From the NCBI GenBank assembly GCA_947630825.1, contig CANRJA010000019.1:1-34133 (forward strand): a stretch of 34,133 nt of DNA, given 5' to 3'. Numbering within the stretch: the stretch's first letter is position 1; each line of letters opens with the position of its first letter. Source of the stretch: an uncultured Clostridia bacterium. Its GTDB lineage: Bacteria > Bacillota > Clostridia > Oscillospirales > Ruminococcaceae. The notes below the pieces were generated by a model. That model saw nothing but the letters and a program-made list of their open reading frames with translations. It ran no database searches and was not told where the DNA came from. The position numbers and the translations under genes were made by a program. Positions 25,179-32,738 of the stretch are shown in pieces.

Positions 25179-25300
25179 CTTGTGCCACCGGCTGTTCGTC
25201 AGTCTTGCCTCTTGCATCTAACTTCTTTTCTCTGGTAAAGGCAGAGTGCCACCGGCGGCTCGCCGATCTTGCCTCTTGCCTCTAACCTCTTGCCTCTAGA
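25179..25300. repeat. Seven-base tandem repeats with GC-rich hairpin units (copy B)
   Basis: Read on the minus strand there are two tandem units. Each is a block of AGAGGCA-type heptamers followed by a GC-rich segment: CGGCGAGCCGCCGGTGGCAC in the first, TGACGAACAGCCGGTGGCAC in the second. The first GC block contains a hairpin, CGGCG-GCT-CGCCG (25253-25265). It matches copy A at 8895-8990 in layout and wording. The repeat starts on the TAG stop codon of the GS-like gene (25296-25298) and fills the gap before the ANTAR gene. Confidence 0.78.
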
Positions 25301-26612
25301 GGGTTAGAAAATAAACTCTCTCAAAAGCATCCTTATCGTCAGTATTGCTGTAATTCTCAAACTGCTGTTTCTTTGATTTTAAGAAGAAGTCAACGATTTC
25401 CTTCGGCATATATTTGTATAGAAAACCACTTTTCTCAGCGAGCTTTACAGCCTCGTCCAAATTACTTGGAAGAGTAGCTATACCTTTTAAGTCGCTTTCA
25501 TCTGCACGGCTTAAATTGATATTTACTGAGTCGCAAAGAGTTTCCTTTCGTTCAACGCCGTCGAGACAAGCATATATAAGCAAAGCTATTGCAAGATAAG
25601 GGTTGCAGGCGCAGTCGGGCGAACGCAAAATAACCCTCGCAGAATTATTCTTATCCATAGGTACTAAAATAAGCTGAGCATGGTTTTGGTGCGACCAAGT
25701 AAGATATTTAGGTGCAAGATATTCTCCAAATCTCTTAAAGCTATTTACCGTAGGGTTTAAAAATACCGTCATATCGGCAACTCTGTTTAAAATACCTGCA
25801 ACAGCACTGCTGCCCGAGCCTTGACTTTCATCTGAAAAGTTCTCAAAAAGCTCTTTGCCGTTTTTGGACATAGATATGCCAAAGTGAAGACCGTTTCCGC
25901 TTTTATCAGCAATAGGCTTTGGCATAAATGAAGCGTACAGCCCGTTTTTATCTGCCATATTCTTAACAACTGACTTAAAAGTCTGCAAGTTATCGGCGGC
26001 GTTTAGAGGATTGCTGTATTTAAAATAAACTTCGTTCTGTCCGGGTCCGTCCTCATGTCTTGAGGATTCAGGAATTATATCCATCTGCTCAAGCGTGAGA
26101 CAAATCTCACGGCGCACATTTTCTCCCCTGTCTATAGGTGATGCGTCTAAGAACCCTGCGTAATCATTAGGTACCTTTGTTGGGTTTCCGTCATCGTCGC
26201 ACTTAAACAGGTAAAATTCACAAGATGTACCGAATTTGAATGTGTATCCGAGCCTTTCAGCTTTTTTTACAGCGTTTCTCAAAATGGCTCTGCCGTCACC
26301 ACCGAACTCACTTCCGTCGATATTTTTTATATCGCAGTAAAGTCTTGCGACTCCGCCGTGCTGGGGTCTCCACGGAAGCAATGCAAGAGTATCGGGGTCA
26401 GGAAATAAAAGCAGATCCGAGCGGTTAAAGTTCATAAAGCCCTCGATATGAGAAGCATCAAATCTTATTCCGTCGGCAAAAGCGCGTCTAAGCTCACAGC
26501 TGTTAATAGATATGTTTTTCTGATTTCCAAACATATCCGAAAAAACCAGCTTGACAAACCTGACGTCATTTTCCTCGATAAACTGCAAAACATCTCTTTC
26601 GGTATATTTCAT
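25296..26612 (-). CDS. Glutamine synthetase type I-like protein with lost catalytic residues
   Basis: 438 residues, aligned by eye along the whole length with GSI (GlnA). Conserved features: FDASHIEGF (Asp of the beta-grasp domain), HEDGPGQNEV with both glutamates (E187, E194), GNGLH with H243, NPTVNSFKR, and RSPDCACNPYL. Key residues of active GSI are changed, by motif alignment with the enteric enzyme. The first Glu of PEPEFF is Ser130. The second His of GMHxH is Gly245. Both arginines of ARNRS are replaced (HQNHA, 308-312). IRIP reads ILVP. The Glu of RxExR is Ile328. Two of the three second-metal ligands would thus be missing. It may be a sensor or pseudo-enzyme, or act on another substrate. 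It ends in copy B of the heptamer repeats and precedes the ANTAR gene. Confidence 0.85.
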   Translation of the reverse strand: MKYTERDVLQFIEENDVRFVKLVFSDMFGNQKNISINSCELRRAFADGIRFDASHIEGFMNFNRSDLLLFPDPDTLALLPWRPQHGGVARLYCDIKNIDGSEFGGDGRAILRNAVKKAERLGYTFKFGTSCEFYLFKCDDDGNPTKVPNDYAGFLDASPIDRGENVRREICLTLEQMDIIPESSRHEDGPGQNEVYFKYSNPLNAADNLQTFKSVVKNMADKNGLYASFMPKPIADKSGNGLHFGISMSKNGKELFENFSDESQGSGSSAVAGILNRVADMTVFLNPTVNSFKRFGEYLAPKYLTWSHQNHAQLILVPMDKNNSARVILRSPDCACNPYLAIALLIYACLDGVERKETLCDSVNINLSRADESDLKGIATLPSNLDEAVKLAEKSGFLYKYMPKEIVDFFLKSKKQQFENYSNTDDKDAFERVYFLTL

Positions 26613-26633
26613 TTTTATTCCTCCTCGAAAATA

Positions 26634-26675
26634 AATTTAAGGAATATCAGACTTAGCTGAACTATTCCTTAAATT
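26634..26675 (-). repeat. Long hairpin between the GXGXG subunit and GS-like genes
   Basis: Perfect 13-base arms AATTTAAGGAATA (26634-26646) / TATTCCTTAAATT (26663-26675) with an inner TCAG / CTGA stem. It occupies almost the whole gap and is followed leftward by TTTATTTT. It may be a partial terminator or mRNA processing/stability element that sets the ratio of upstream to downstream genes. Its inner loop does not fit the ANTAR consensus. Confidence 0.65.
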
Positions 26676-26684
26676 ATACAATAT

Positions 26685-27407
26685 TTAGTTGGGTGTGTAA
26701 AGACGTTTGTATGGATTTTTTGTGTCCGGAGTGAGAACATAAAATTTGTGATCCATAACCTTAGCCTTATCAACTCCGAATTTCTTGCAGTATTCGCTTA
26801 CATATCCGTCTATTTCTTTGAGGTCTGCCTTTTGGGCAATCTCCGCCTTGACCTGCTTAGGCAAATCAGCCGGATAATTGTCCGTTCTTAAAAATATTTT
26901 TCCACCGTGCATTCCTGTTCCGCAGAAATACCCTACAATCTGCTCGTCTTCATATCCAAGTCCAAGAACTATGATATATCCGCCTGCCTGATACTCGCCT
27001 AAAAAGCTTCCTGCCTTTCCGCCTATAACTAGAACCGGCGTCTTATCCATATATGACTTCATATGAATACCTGCTCTGTAGCCTGCGTCGTCTCTGACGA
27101 AAATCTTTCCGCCTCTCATTGCATAGCCTGTTGCATCGCCCGACGAGCCGTTTATAGTTATTGTGCCGTCGTTCATTGTATCGCCTGTTGCGTCCTGAGC
27201 GCTTCCGTTTACAGTGATGTTACTGCCATCAAGATAAGCGCCAAGAGCATTTCCCGGAGTTCCGTTTATCACAACGTCTCCGCTTGAGCGTCCAGCACAT
27301 ATATATCTCTGCCCAAGACATTTATCAATCGTTATGGTTTTATCCTTGCAAGCCTTCAGCTTTTTATTTAAAAGCTGAAAATGCATATCTCCTGCCGTAA
27401 TATTCAT
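26685..27407 (-). CDS. Glutamate synthase GXGXG (C-terminal) domain protein
   Basis: 240 residues equivalent to the C-terminal beta-helix domain of the glutamate synthase large subunit, here as a separate polypeptide. The repeated G-rich turns are visible: GSSGDATGYAMRGGKIFVRDD, GYRAGIHMK and GGKAGSFLGEYQAGG. In full-length GltB this domain is structural and supports the ammonia channel between the amidotransferase and FMN sites. It is part of the split five-gene GOGAT set. Start: the frame opens at GTG 27419, one base after AAGGGAG. ATG 27407, 13 bases after it, gives the family-like start MNITAGDMHF and is preferred with moderate certainty. Confidence 0.9.
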   Translation of the reverse strand: MNITAGDMHFQLLNKKLKACKDKTITIDKCLGQRYICAGRSSGDVVINGTPGNALGAYLDGSNITVNGSAQDATGDTMNDGTITINGSSGDATGYAMRGGKIFVRDDAGYRAGIHMKSYMDKTPVLVIGGKAGSFLGEYQAGGYIIVLGLGYEDEQIVGYFCGTGMHGGKIFLRTDNYPADLPKQVKAEIAQKADLKEIDGYVSEYCKKFGVDKAKVMDHKFYVLTPDTKNPYKRLYTPN

Positions 27408-27447
27408 AAGTATATTCACGCTCCCTTAAGAGCTTTCCTCCTTTCAA

Positions 27448-28674
27448 TTACTTTGCCAAAAACTCTTTTCGGCTTTTTCTTGAAAACGCCATAAGCTGTG
27501 GCTTTTCCTTTATCAAATCAAAATCAATAGAGCTAAGCGGTGTGCGCTTTTTTATAAGACTTGTGTAAATTCCTGCCCTCTTTACATCACCTATCATTAT
27601 GTATCCTTTAAGTCGGTTTGACTTGTAAAACAGCTTCTTATAATTACAATCATCAGCGCATTCATAACTCTCTCCCTCATATGTTCCGGCAGTGATAATG
27701 TGAAGCCCGAAGAAGCCTATAGCGTTCATAGGAATAGCATTATCGTATGAAGCATCTCCGCCTGCCATATTTATGCCTGCCGTCTCACCCTGCATATATG
27801 CGTTAGGAAGTAAAGCCATAACCTTATCTGTATTGCTGGAAACATCATGCGACTCTGTACAGTCGCCTGCCGCATAAATATCCTTGATTGAAGTTCTGCA
27901 CTTATTGTCTGTAACGATTCCCTTATTCACCTTGCCACCTATATCTTTTATTAGAGATACGCATGGTCTAACTCCTACAGCAAGCACAAGAATATCAAAA
28001 TCAATATCAGTACCGCTTACAAGGGTTGCCTTATTTTTCTCAAACTTCTTTACGCTGTCGCTGAGATAGAATTTAACACCCTGTGATTCAATATGCTTGC
28101 GAACGACTTCCGAGCCGTTCGAATCAAGAATTGACGGCAGAATGCGGTCTGCTAAATCAACGACAGTTATGCTTTCCACCTTATCGTTTATGCCTTCAGC
28201 GCATTTAAGACCTATCAGTCCTGCTCCGACAATAAGCACCTTGCTCTGCGGTGTTATTGCCTTTTCAAGCTTGTGTGCGTCGTCCAGCGTCATAAAGCTG
28301 AATTTTTTCTTGACCTTGTCAAGTCCGTCCATAGGCGGAACAAAAGGCACAGAGCCTATTGCGACCAAAAGTTTTTCATATGGCACTTCCTTGCCGTCTG
28401 AAAGCAAAACCTTCTTTTCCTTTTTGTCAATAGAAACAACCGTCTTGCCCAGCATTTTCTTTACCTTGTTGTCTTTATAAAAGCTGTCGGGACGATATTT
28501 CATTCTCTGCTCATCGGTCTTACCGTATAAAAGATAAGAAATAAGCGGTCTTGAATATGTATGGTGAGGCTCAGACGCAATTAGTGTTATTTCTCCGTCC
28601 TTGTCAATACTTCTTATTCCCTCAACACAGCCGATACCACCTGCCGAGTTTCCGATAATTACATATTTGCTCAT
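27448..28674 (-). CDS. FAD/NAD(P)-dependent oxidoreductase of the glutamate synthase cluster
   Basis: 408-residue pyridine-nucleotide-disulphide oxidoreductase-type flavoprotein. FAD loop GNSAGGIGCVEGI sits at residues 8-20 (a GxSxGG variant), the NAD(P) loop is VLIVGAGLIGLKCAEG near 147-162, and the second FAD motif is IYAAGDCTE near 270. No redox-active CxxxxC pair is visible, as in NADH:rubredoxin or nitrite-reductase-type reductases. It probably passes electrons between NAD(P)H and the 4Fe-4S protein encoded 11 bases upstream, feeding the FMN synthase subunit. This role is inferred from context. Confidence 0.87.
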   Translation of the reverse strand: MSKYVIIGNSAGGIGCVEGIRSIDKDGEITLIASEPHHTYSRPLISYLLYGKTDEQRMKYRPDSFYKDNKVKKMLGKTVVSIDKKEKKVLLSDGKEVPYEKLLVAIGSVPFVPPMDGLDKVKKKFSFMTLDDAHKLEKAITPQSKVLIVGAGLIGLKCAEGINDKVESITVVDLADRILPSILDSNGSEVVRKHIESQGVKFYLSDSVKKFEKNKATLVSGTDIDFDILVLAVGVRPCVSLIKDIGGKVNKGIVTDNKCRTSIKDIYAAGDCTESHDVSSNTDKVMALLPNAYMQGETAGINMAGGDASYDNAIPMNAIGFFGLHIITAGTYEGESYECADDCNYKKLFYKSNRLKGYIMIGDVKRAGIYTSLIKKRTPLSSIDFDLIKEKPQLMAFSRKSRKEFLAK

Positions 28675-28685
28675 TTTACCGCCTC

Positions 28686-29117
28686 CTATTCTTTCTCTTC
28701 ATAAATTATCGCTCTGTTCGGACAGCCTTCAACACACGCAGGCTTTCCGTTAGAATTCTTCAAACAAAGCTCACACTTCTGAACAACTCCGTCATCAGAC
28801 GGCATTATCGCACCGTATGGGCAGGACAGAACACAGGTATAACAACCCACGCACTTATCTTTGTCGATCTCAATAACTCCGTCAACTACCGACAATGCTC
28901 CGGTTATACAGCCCTTAACGCACAGCGGTTCTTCGCAGTGGCGGCAGGAGACCGCAAATGATATTCCGTCCTTTTCCTCTATTTGTATTCTGGGATTGAT
29001 TTTAACATTCTTTAGTGCTTTTGCCATATCGTCTTCCCCTGAATTTGCAAAAGCACAATTATATTCACACAAATGGCACCCTAAACACCATTTTTCATCT
29101 ACGTAAATTCGCTTCAT
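28686..29117 (-). CDS. 4Fe-4S dicluster-type electron-transfer protein
   Basis: 143 residues of the HycB/CooF ferredoxin type. There are four cysteine groups: CLGCHLCEYNC near the N-terminus, CRHCEEPLCVKGC, CVGCYTCVLSCPYG, and CELCLKNSNGKPACVEGCP. Together they could hold up to four [4Fe-4S] clusters. No signal peptide, so it is cytosolic. It sits between the synthase subunit and the flavoprotein, and is the likely electron wire of the split glutamate synthase. Its ribosome binding site is GGAGGG. Confidence 0.9.
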   Translation of the reverse strand: MKRIYVDEKWCLGCHLCEYNCAFANSGEDDMAKALKNVKINPRIQIEEKDGISFAVSCRHCEEPLCVKGCITGALSVVDGVIEIDKDKCVGCYTCVLSCPYGAIMPSDDGVVQKCELCLKNSNGKPACVEGCPNRAIIYEEKE

Positions 29118-29140
29118 AAATCTACCCTCCGCTACATTAT

Positions 29141-29182
29141 AATTGATAATTGATAATTGACAATGGATAATGGATAATGGAT
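29141..29182. repeat. Seven-base tandem repeat AATTGAT/AATGGAT
   Basis: Six consecutive heptamers: AATTGAT twice, AATTGAC, then AATGGAT three times. A short inverted copy (ATCCATTG, about 29191-29198) follows. It differs in wording from the AGAGGCA heptamers elsewhere but has the same unit length. It lies in the 413-base gap upstream of the 4Fe-4S gene. Confidence 0.85.
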
Positions 29183-29231
29183 AATTTAATATCCATTGTA
29201 CTCTATTTCATTTCCATTCGTACAGCATAGT

Positions 29232-29530
29232 TTACCAAAATCAGCAAAACTATCGCCGCACAGTATTTCTCTTTTTACAGCCCGCCGTTTCTCAAACTAT
29301 AACCTTGTTCAAGCTTACCAAAATCAGCAGAACTAGCACCAGCACGTTTACAACATTTCTATTTGTACAGCCCGCCGTTACTCAAATTATGACCTTGTTC
29401 AAGCTTACCAAAATCAGCAGAACTAACGCCAGCACAGTTTATAACATTTCTCTTTGTACAGCCCGCCGTTACTCAAACTATAACCTTGTTCAAGCTTACC
29501 AAAGGCAGCAGAACCAACGGCGGCTCGCCG
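29232..29530. repeat. About 90-bp tandem repeat, three and a half copies
   Basis: Units begin TTACCAAAATCAGCA at 29232, 29315, 29405 and 29496 (spacings 83, 90 and 91). Each full unit includes TACAGCCCGCCGTTACTCAAAC and CCTTGTTCAAGC. The last unit is partial and runs into a hairpin AACGGC-GGCTC-GCCGTT (29516-29532) that touches the stop codon of the synthase gene. Read leftward, the TTCTGCTG..TTTGGTAAGC part of each unit resembles the segment following the hairpins in repeat copies A and B. The 90-base period keeps a rightward frame open, but this is a repeat artefact. Confidence 0.85.
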
Positions 29531-31036
29531 TTATTCGCCGGCGTGTTTTATACCGAGAATTTGTAACTCCTTTTCGGTTAAGCCAATACCTCTAAGCATA
29601 AGCCTGTTACCACGAAGTGACTCGATAGAGTTGATACCCATACCGCCCATTATCTCTTTGATTTCGTGGTTCCAAGCGGTAAGAAGATTAACAAGTCTCT
29701 TGTAACCTATATCAGGGTTAAGACGCCTTACCAAATCCTCTCGCTGGGTCGCAATACCCCAGTTACATCTTCCCTGCTGACAACTTCTGCATAGATGACA
29801 GCCAAGAGCTAAAAGTGCAGAAGTTCCAATATAAACTGCGTCTGCTCCAAGCGCAATAGCCTTTACAATATCAGCCGATGAACGAATTGAACCTCCGACA
29901 ACAATGGAAACCTTGTTTCTTATTCCCTCTTCACGAAGTCTTTGGTCAACGCTCGCCAGCGCAAGCTCAATAGGAATACCCACATTGTCTCTTATTCGGG
30001 TCGGTGCAGCACCTGTTCCTCCTCTGTAGCCGTCGATTGCGATAATATCAGCTCCGCCCCTCGCAATACCAGAAGCTATAGCCGCAACATTATGTACCGC
30101 CGCTATCTTTACAATGACAGGCTTTTTGTAATCAGACGCCTCTTTAAGCGAATATACAAGCTGTCTCAAATCCTCAATTGAGTAAATATCGTGGTGAGGC
30201 GCAGGAGAAATAGCGTCCGAACCCTTTGGTATCATTCTGGTCTTTGATATATCATCGCCGACCTTTATTCCAGGAAGGTGTCCGCCGATGCCCGGTTTTG
30301 CGCCCTGTCCCATTTTGATTTCAATAGCTGCTCCTGCGTTCAAATAATCCTTGTGAACGCCGAAACGTCCCGACGCAACCTGAACAATGGTATGCGGACC
30401 ATACTTGTAGAAATCCTTATGAAGTCCGCCCTCGCCTGTGTTATAGTAGGTTCCAAGCTCCTCTGCGGCTCTTGCAAGGCTCTCGTGAGCGTTGTAGCTT
30501 ATAGAACCGTAAGACATTGCCGAAAACATTATAGGAATATCAAGCTTCAGCTGCGGTGTTAAATTGTTCTTTATCTCGCCCTTTGAGTTAAATTCTACCT
30601 TCTCAGGCTTTGCACCTAAGAAAACTCTTGTCTCCATAGGCTCACGAAGCGGATCTATTGACGGGTTTGTTACCTGCGACGCATTTATAAGCATCTTATC
30701 CCAGTAAATAGGATAGTTCTTAGGATTACCCATTGAAGAGAGCAGAACTCCGCCTGTTCCTGCCTGCCTGTAAATCTCAGATATGTTCTCGCTCCTCCAG
30801 TTTGCGTTTTCTCTGAAAGTATGATTAGTCTTGACGATTTTCAGAGCCCTTGTCGGGCAAAGCGCTACGCATCTGTGACAGCATACGCACTTTGCATTAT
30901 CCGATACCATACAGTCCAAATCCTCGTCATATTTATGAACTTCGTTTGCACATTGACGTTCGCATACACGACAGCCTATGCATTTATCTTTATCCCTCAC
31001 AACTTCAAATTCGGGATATAAAAAATCTATCGCCAT
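29531..31036 (-). CDS. Glutamate synthase central FMN/ferredoxin subunit (archaeal-type)
   Basis: 501 residues. The N-terminus carries two ferredoxin-type cysteine groups (CIGCRVCERQC and CVCCHRCVALCPTRA). The rest is the FMN-binding TIM barrel of glutamate synthase: FSAMSYGSISYNAHESLARAA, GEGGLHKDF, IKMGQGAKPG, IDGYRGGTGAAPTR, and the 3Fe-4S loop region CHLCRSCQQGRCNWG. It converts 2-oxoglutarate plus channelled ammonia to glutamate using reduced ferredoxin-like donors. The domain is free-standing, so the amidotransferase and GXGXG parts come from separate genes. Start: GGAGG lies inside the first codons of the longer frame (ATG 31048) and is spaced correctly for ATG 31036. Confidence 0.93.
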   Translation of the reverse strand: MAIDFLYPEFEVVRDKDKCIGCRVCERQCANEVHKYDEDLDCMVSDNAKCVCCHRCVALCPTRALKIVKTNHTFRENANWRSENISEIYRQAGTGGVLLSSMGNPKNYPIYWDKMLINASQVTNPSIDPLREPMETRVFLGAKPEKVEFNSKGEIKNNLTPQLKLDIPIMFSAMSYGSISYNAHESLARAAEELGTYYNTGEGGLHKDFYKYGPHTIVQVASGRFGVHKDYLNAGAAIEIKMGQGAKPGIGGHLPGIKVGDDISKTRMIPKGSDAISPAPHHDIYSIEDLRQLVYSLKEASDYKKPVIVKIAAVHNVAAIASGIARGGADIIAIDGYRGGTGAAPTRIRDNVGIPIELALASVDQRLREEGIRNKVSIVVGGSIRSSADIVKAIALGADAVYIGTSALLALGCHLCRSCQQGRCNWGIATQREDLVRRLNPDIGYKRLVNLLTAWNHEIKEIMGGMGINSIESLRGNRLMLRGIGLTEKELQILGIKHAGE

Positions 31037-31050
31037 AATAACCTCCATTT

Positions 31051-31170
31051 AGAAGCCAGAAACCAGATGCAAGAAGTAAGAACTTCTTGTATCTATTAGA
31101 CTTCTAATATCTAGTTTTAAATTTGTAATATTTCTCATTAAGACTCTTGATTCTATGTTTCTTGTATCTA
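31051..31170. repeat. Degenerate heptamer repeats with hairpins (copy C)
   Basis: AGAAGCC/AGAAACC/AGATGCA/AGAAGTA heptamers run from 31051, then fold back: AGATGCAAGAAGT (31065-31077) pairs with ACTTCTTGTATCT (31082-31094), and TATTAGA-CT-TCTAATA follows at 31094-31109. The far end, read leftward, begins TAGATACAAGAAACATAG on the TAG stop codon of the amidotransferase gene. No promoter was evident. Confidence 0.65.
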
Positions 31171-32268
31171 AAGATTTGCCATCGCCTTTGGCTGTAAAGT
31201 AGCTATAACAGGTTCTCCGCCTTTAGGCGACCATATCTTATCTAGCTCAGGCTCGATAATTCTTATTGCGCACTCCTCGCTTGCCATATAAACCATATCG
31301 TCCTTTTCGCCGACTACCATTGAACGCAACTTTAACCTGTCGTTAAGAGCCATGAGCCCACCCTCAAAGCCGAGAATTATTGAAAACGGTCCTGTAATCA
31401 AAAGTCCCGGAAAAGCGTTTCTGAGATAATTGAGTTTATCTCTTTCCTTCTTAGGCATACTCTCTATCGTAGACCAAAAAGGCGCGGCAATTACATTTGC
31501 GGCGTCCTCTAATGACAGCTTTTGCTTTCTTAAAAGATAATCTATTATATATGTAATGACCTCTGTATCTGTCTGTAGCGTACACTTGTAACCGTACATC
31601 TCAATATCGCGTCTGTTTGCATCGTAGCTTGAAATCTCTCCATTATGTACTATAGAATAATCTAGCATTGCAAAGGGGTGAGCTCCTCCCCACCAGCCTG
31701 GAGTGTTTGTAGGGTATCTTCCGTGAGCGGTCCAAGCGTATCCCTCATACTCGTCTAATCTGAAATAGTCTCCGACATCCTCTGGAAAACCTACCGCTTT
31801 GAATACTCCCATATTCTTTCCGCATGAGAAAACATAAGCTCCCTCTATATTAGAGTTTATATTTATTACGCTTCTTGTAACAAACTCCTTTTCATCAAGC
31901 TGACTGTCAGTTAGCTTTGTCGGCAGCGGATTTACAAAATATCTCCAAATAAGCGGCTCAGCCGTTATGGTCTGATTTGGCTTAACTGGGATCTTAGACA
32001 AGTTGATAATGTCAAAATGCCTGTCTAAAAATCTTTCGCATTCCTCTCTTGATTTGTTTGAATCATAAAATACGTGAAAGGCGTAAAGGTCTTTATACTG
32101 CGGATATATACCGTATCCTGCAAAGCCTCCGCCCAAACCGTTTGAACGGTCGTGCATAGTCGCTATTGACTGGACGATTTTAGAGCCGTTGATTTTCTTC
32201 CCGCTTGTCGAAATCATTCCCGAAATCGCACAGCCCGACGGAATTCTTATCTCTCCCTCTTTAAGCAT
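31168..32268 (-). CDS. Glutamate synthase amidotransferase (class II glutaminase) subunit
   Basis: 366 residues, the N-terminal-nucleophile glutaminase part of glutamate synthase as a separate polypeptide. C13 in PSGCAISGMIS is the likely nucleophile, so the first 12 residues would be a propeptide removed to free it. Other class II features are HGRYPTNTPGWWGGAHPFAMLDYSIVHNGEISSY, then QTDTEV with the conserved Asp, and the late GPFSIILG strand. It releases ammonia from glutamine for the FMN subunit. It is the first gene of the nitrogen operon, with GGAGG ahead of the ATG. It is preceded by a long leader containing a terminator. Confidence 0.92.
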   Translation of the reverse strand: MLKEGEIRIPSGCAISGMISTSGKKINGSKIVQSIATMHDRSNGLGGGFAGYGIYPQYKDLYAFHVFYDSNKSREECERFLDRHFDIINLSKIPVKPNQTITAEPLIWRYFVNPLPTKLTDSQLDEKEFVTRSVININSNIEGAYVFSCGKNMGVFKAVGFPEDVGDYFRLDEYEGYAWTAHGRYPTNTPGWWGGAHPFAMLDYSIVHNGEISSYDANRRDIEMYGYKCTLQTDTEVITYIIDYLLRKQKLSLEDAANVIAAPFWSTIESMPKKERDKLNYLRNAFPGLLITGPFSIILGFEGGLMALNDRLKLRSMVVGEKDDMVYMASEECAIRIIEPELDKIWSPKGGEPVIATLQPKAMANL

Positions 32269-32335
32269 ACTGCTTCCTCCTGACTTATAAATTATATATA
32301 ATATTATTCAGTGTTAAATTAATTAAATCAAGCAC

Positions 32336-32395
32336 AAAAAAAGTATTCACAAAACAGCCGCAGTAAAACCTGCCGCTTAGTGAACACCATTGTCC
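32336..32395 (-). promoter_or_regulatory. Leader attenuator of the glutamate synthase operon
   Basis: Read leftward, GTGTTCAC pairs with GTGAATAC (32343-32387 overall, with an inner GCAG / CTGC stem), followed by seven T (32336-32342): an intrinsic terminator inside the leader, about 65 bases before the first gene. Just ahead, a small hairpin GGAC-AATGGT-GTTC (32382-32395) shares the GTTC of the terminator arm, so the two exclude each other. Its six-base loop has A at 1 and G at 4, the known ANTAR target pattern. Confidence 0.65.
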
Positions 32396-32424
32396 CGAAT
32401 ATTAACCTTTTTACTCTATTCCAC

Positions 32425-32453
32425 ATTCTATCACATCGCTATTTCCTTGTCAA
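32425..32453 (-). promoter_or_regulatory. Promoter of the glutamate synthase operon
   Basis: Minus strand TTGACA (32448-32453), a 17-base spacer and TAGAAT (32425-32430). Transcription would start near 32418, leaving a 150-base leader that includes the attenuator. Confidence 0.78.
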
Positions 32454-32532
32454 GCATTTTTGCAGAATTTTTTTATTATAATTCATTTTTTCTCAAATTA
32501 AAAGCAAAAACACGCTTATTTTTTTAATAATT

Positions 32533-32560
32533 TTGCAAGTTTGTTTAATTTGACTTGCAA
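32533..32560. promoter_or_regulatory. Operator-like inverted repeat between the divergent nitrogen operons
   Basis: TTGCAAGT - 12 bases - ACTTGCAA, perfect 8-base arms. Its right half overlaps a possible weak rightward promoter (TTGACT at 32550-32555, TATATT at 32574-32579). It could bind a dimeric regulator. It does not match the GlnR or TnrA site wording I know. Confidence 0.5.
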
Positions 32561-32699
32561 CTTATTCGTATACTATATTAATATAATACGATTTGAATTT
32601 ATTCTGTATGATTTGTTATTAAAAATTACTAAAACTTTATCTTTCAGGGCTTTTCCAATTGAATAAATATACAAATTTCAAGAAAAACTTAAAAAACAC

Positions 32700-32728
32700 T
32701 TGACAAATAAAAATAAAAAGAATATACT
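32700..32728 (+). promoter_or_regulatory. Promoter of glnN
   Basis: TTGACA (32700-32705), a 17-base spacer and TATACT (32723-32728). The start of transcription, about 32735-32737, is almost at the base of the attenuator hairpin. Confidence 0.82.
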
Positions 32729-32738
32729 AACAGTGTAA

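Noticed and set aside
26634-26675. Hairpin before the GS-like gene as an ANTAR target
   Set aside because: Its inner six-base loop on the transcribed strand is CTAAGT. It lacks A at 1 and G at 4, and it does not overlap a clear terminator arm.
29232-29530. Possible CRISPR array
   Set aside because: The whole 90-bp unit is repeated, including what would be the spacers. There are no short conserved repeats with unique spacers and no cas genes.
29305-29595. Rightward 96-codon frame across the 90-bp array
   Set aside because: The frame stays open only because the repeat period is a multiple of three. It has internal near-identical peptide repeats, no ribosome binding site, and runs into the synthase gene.
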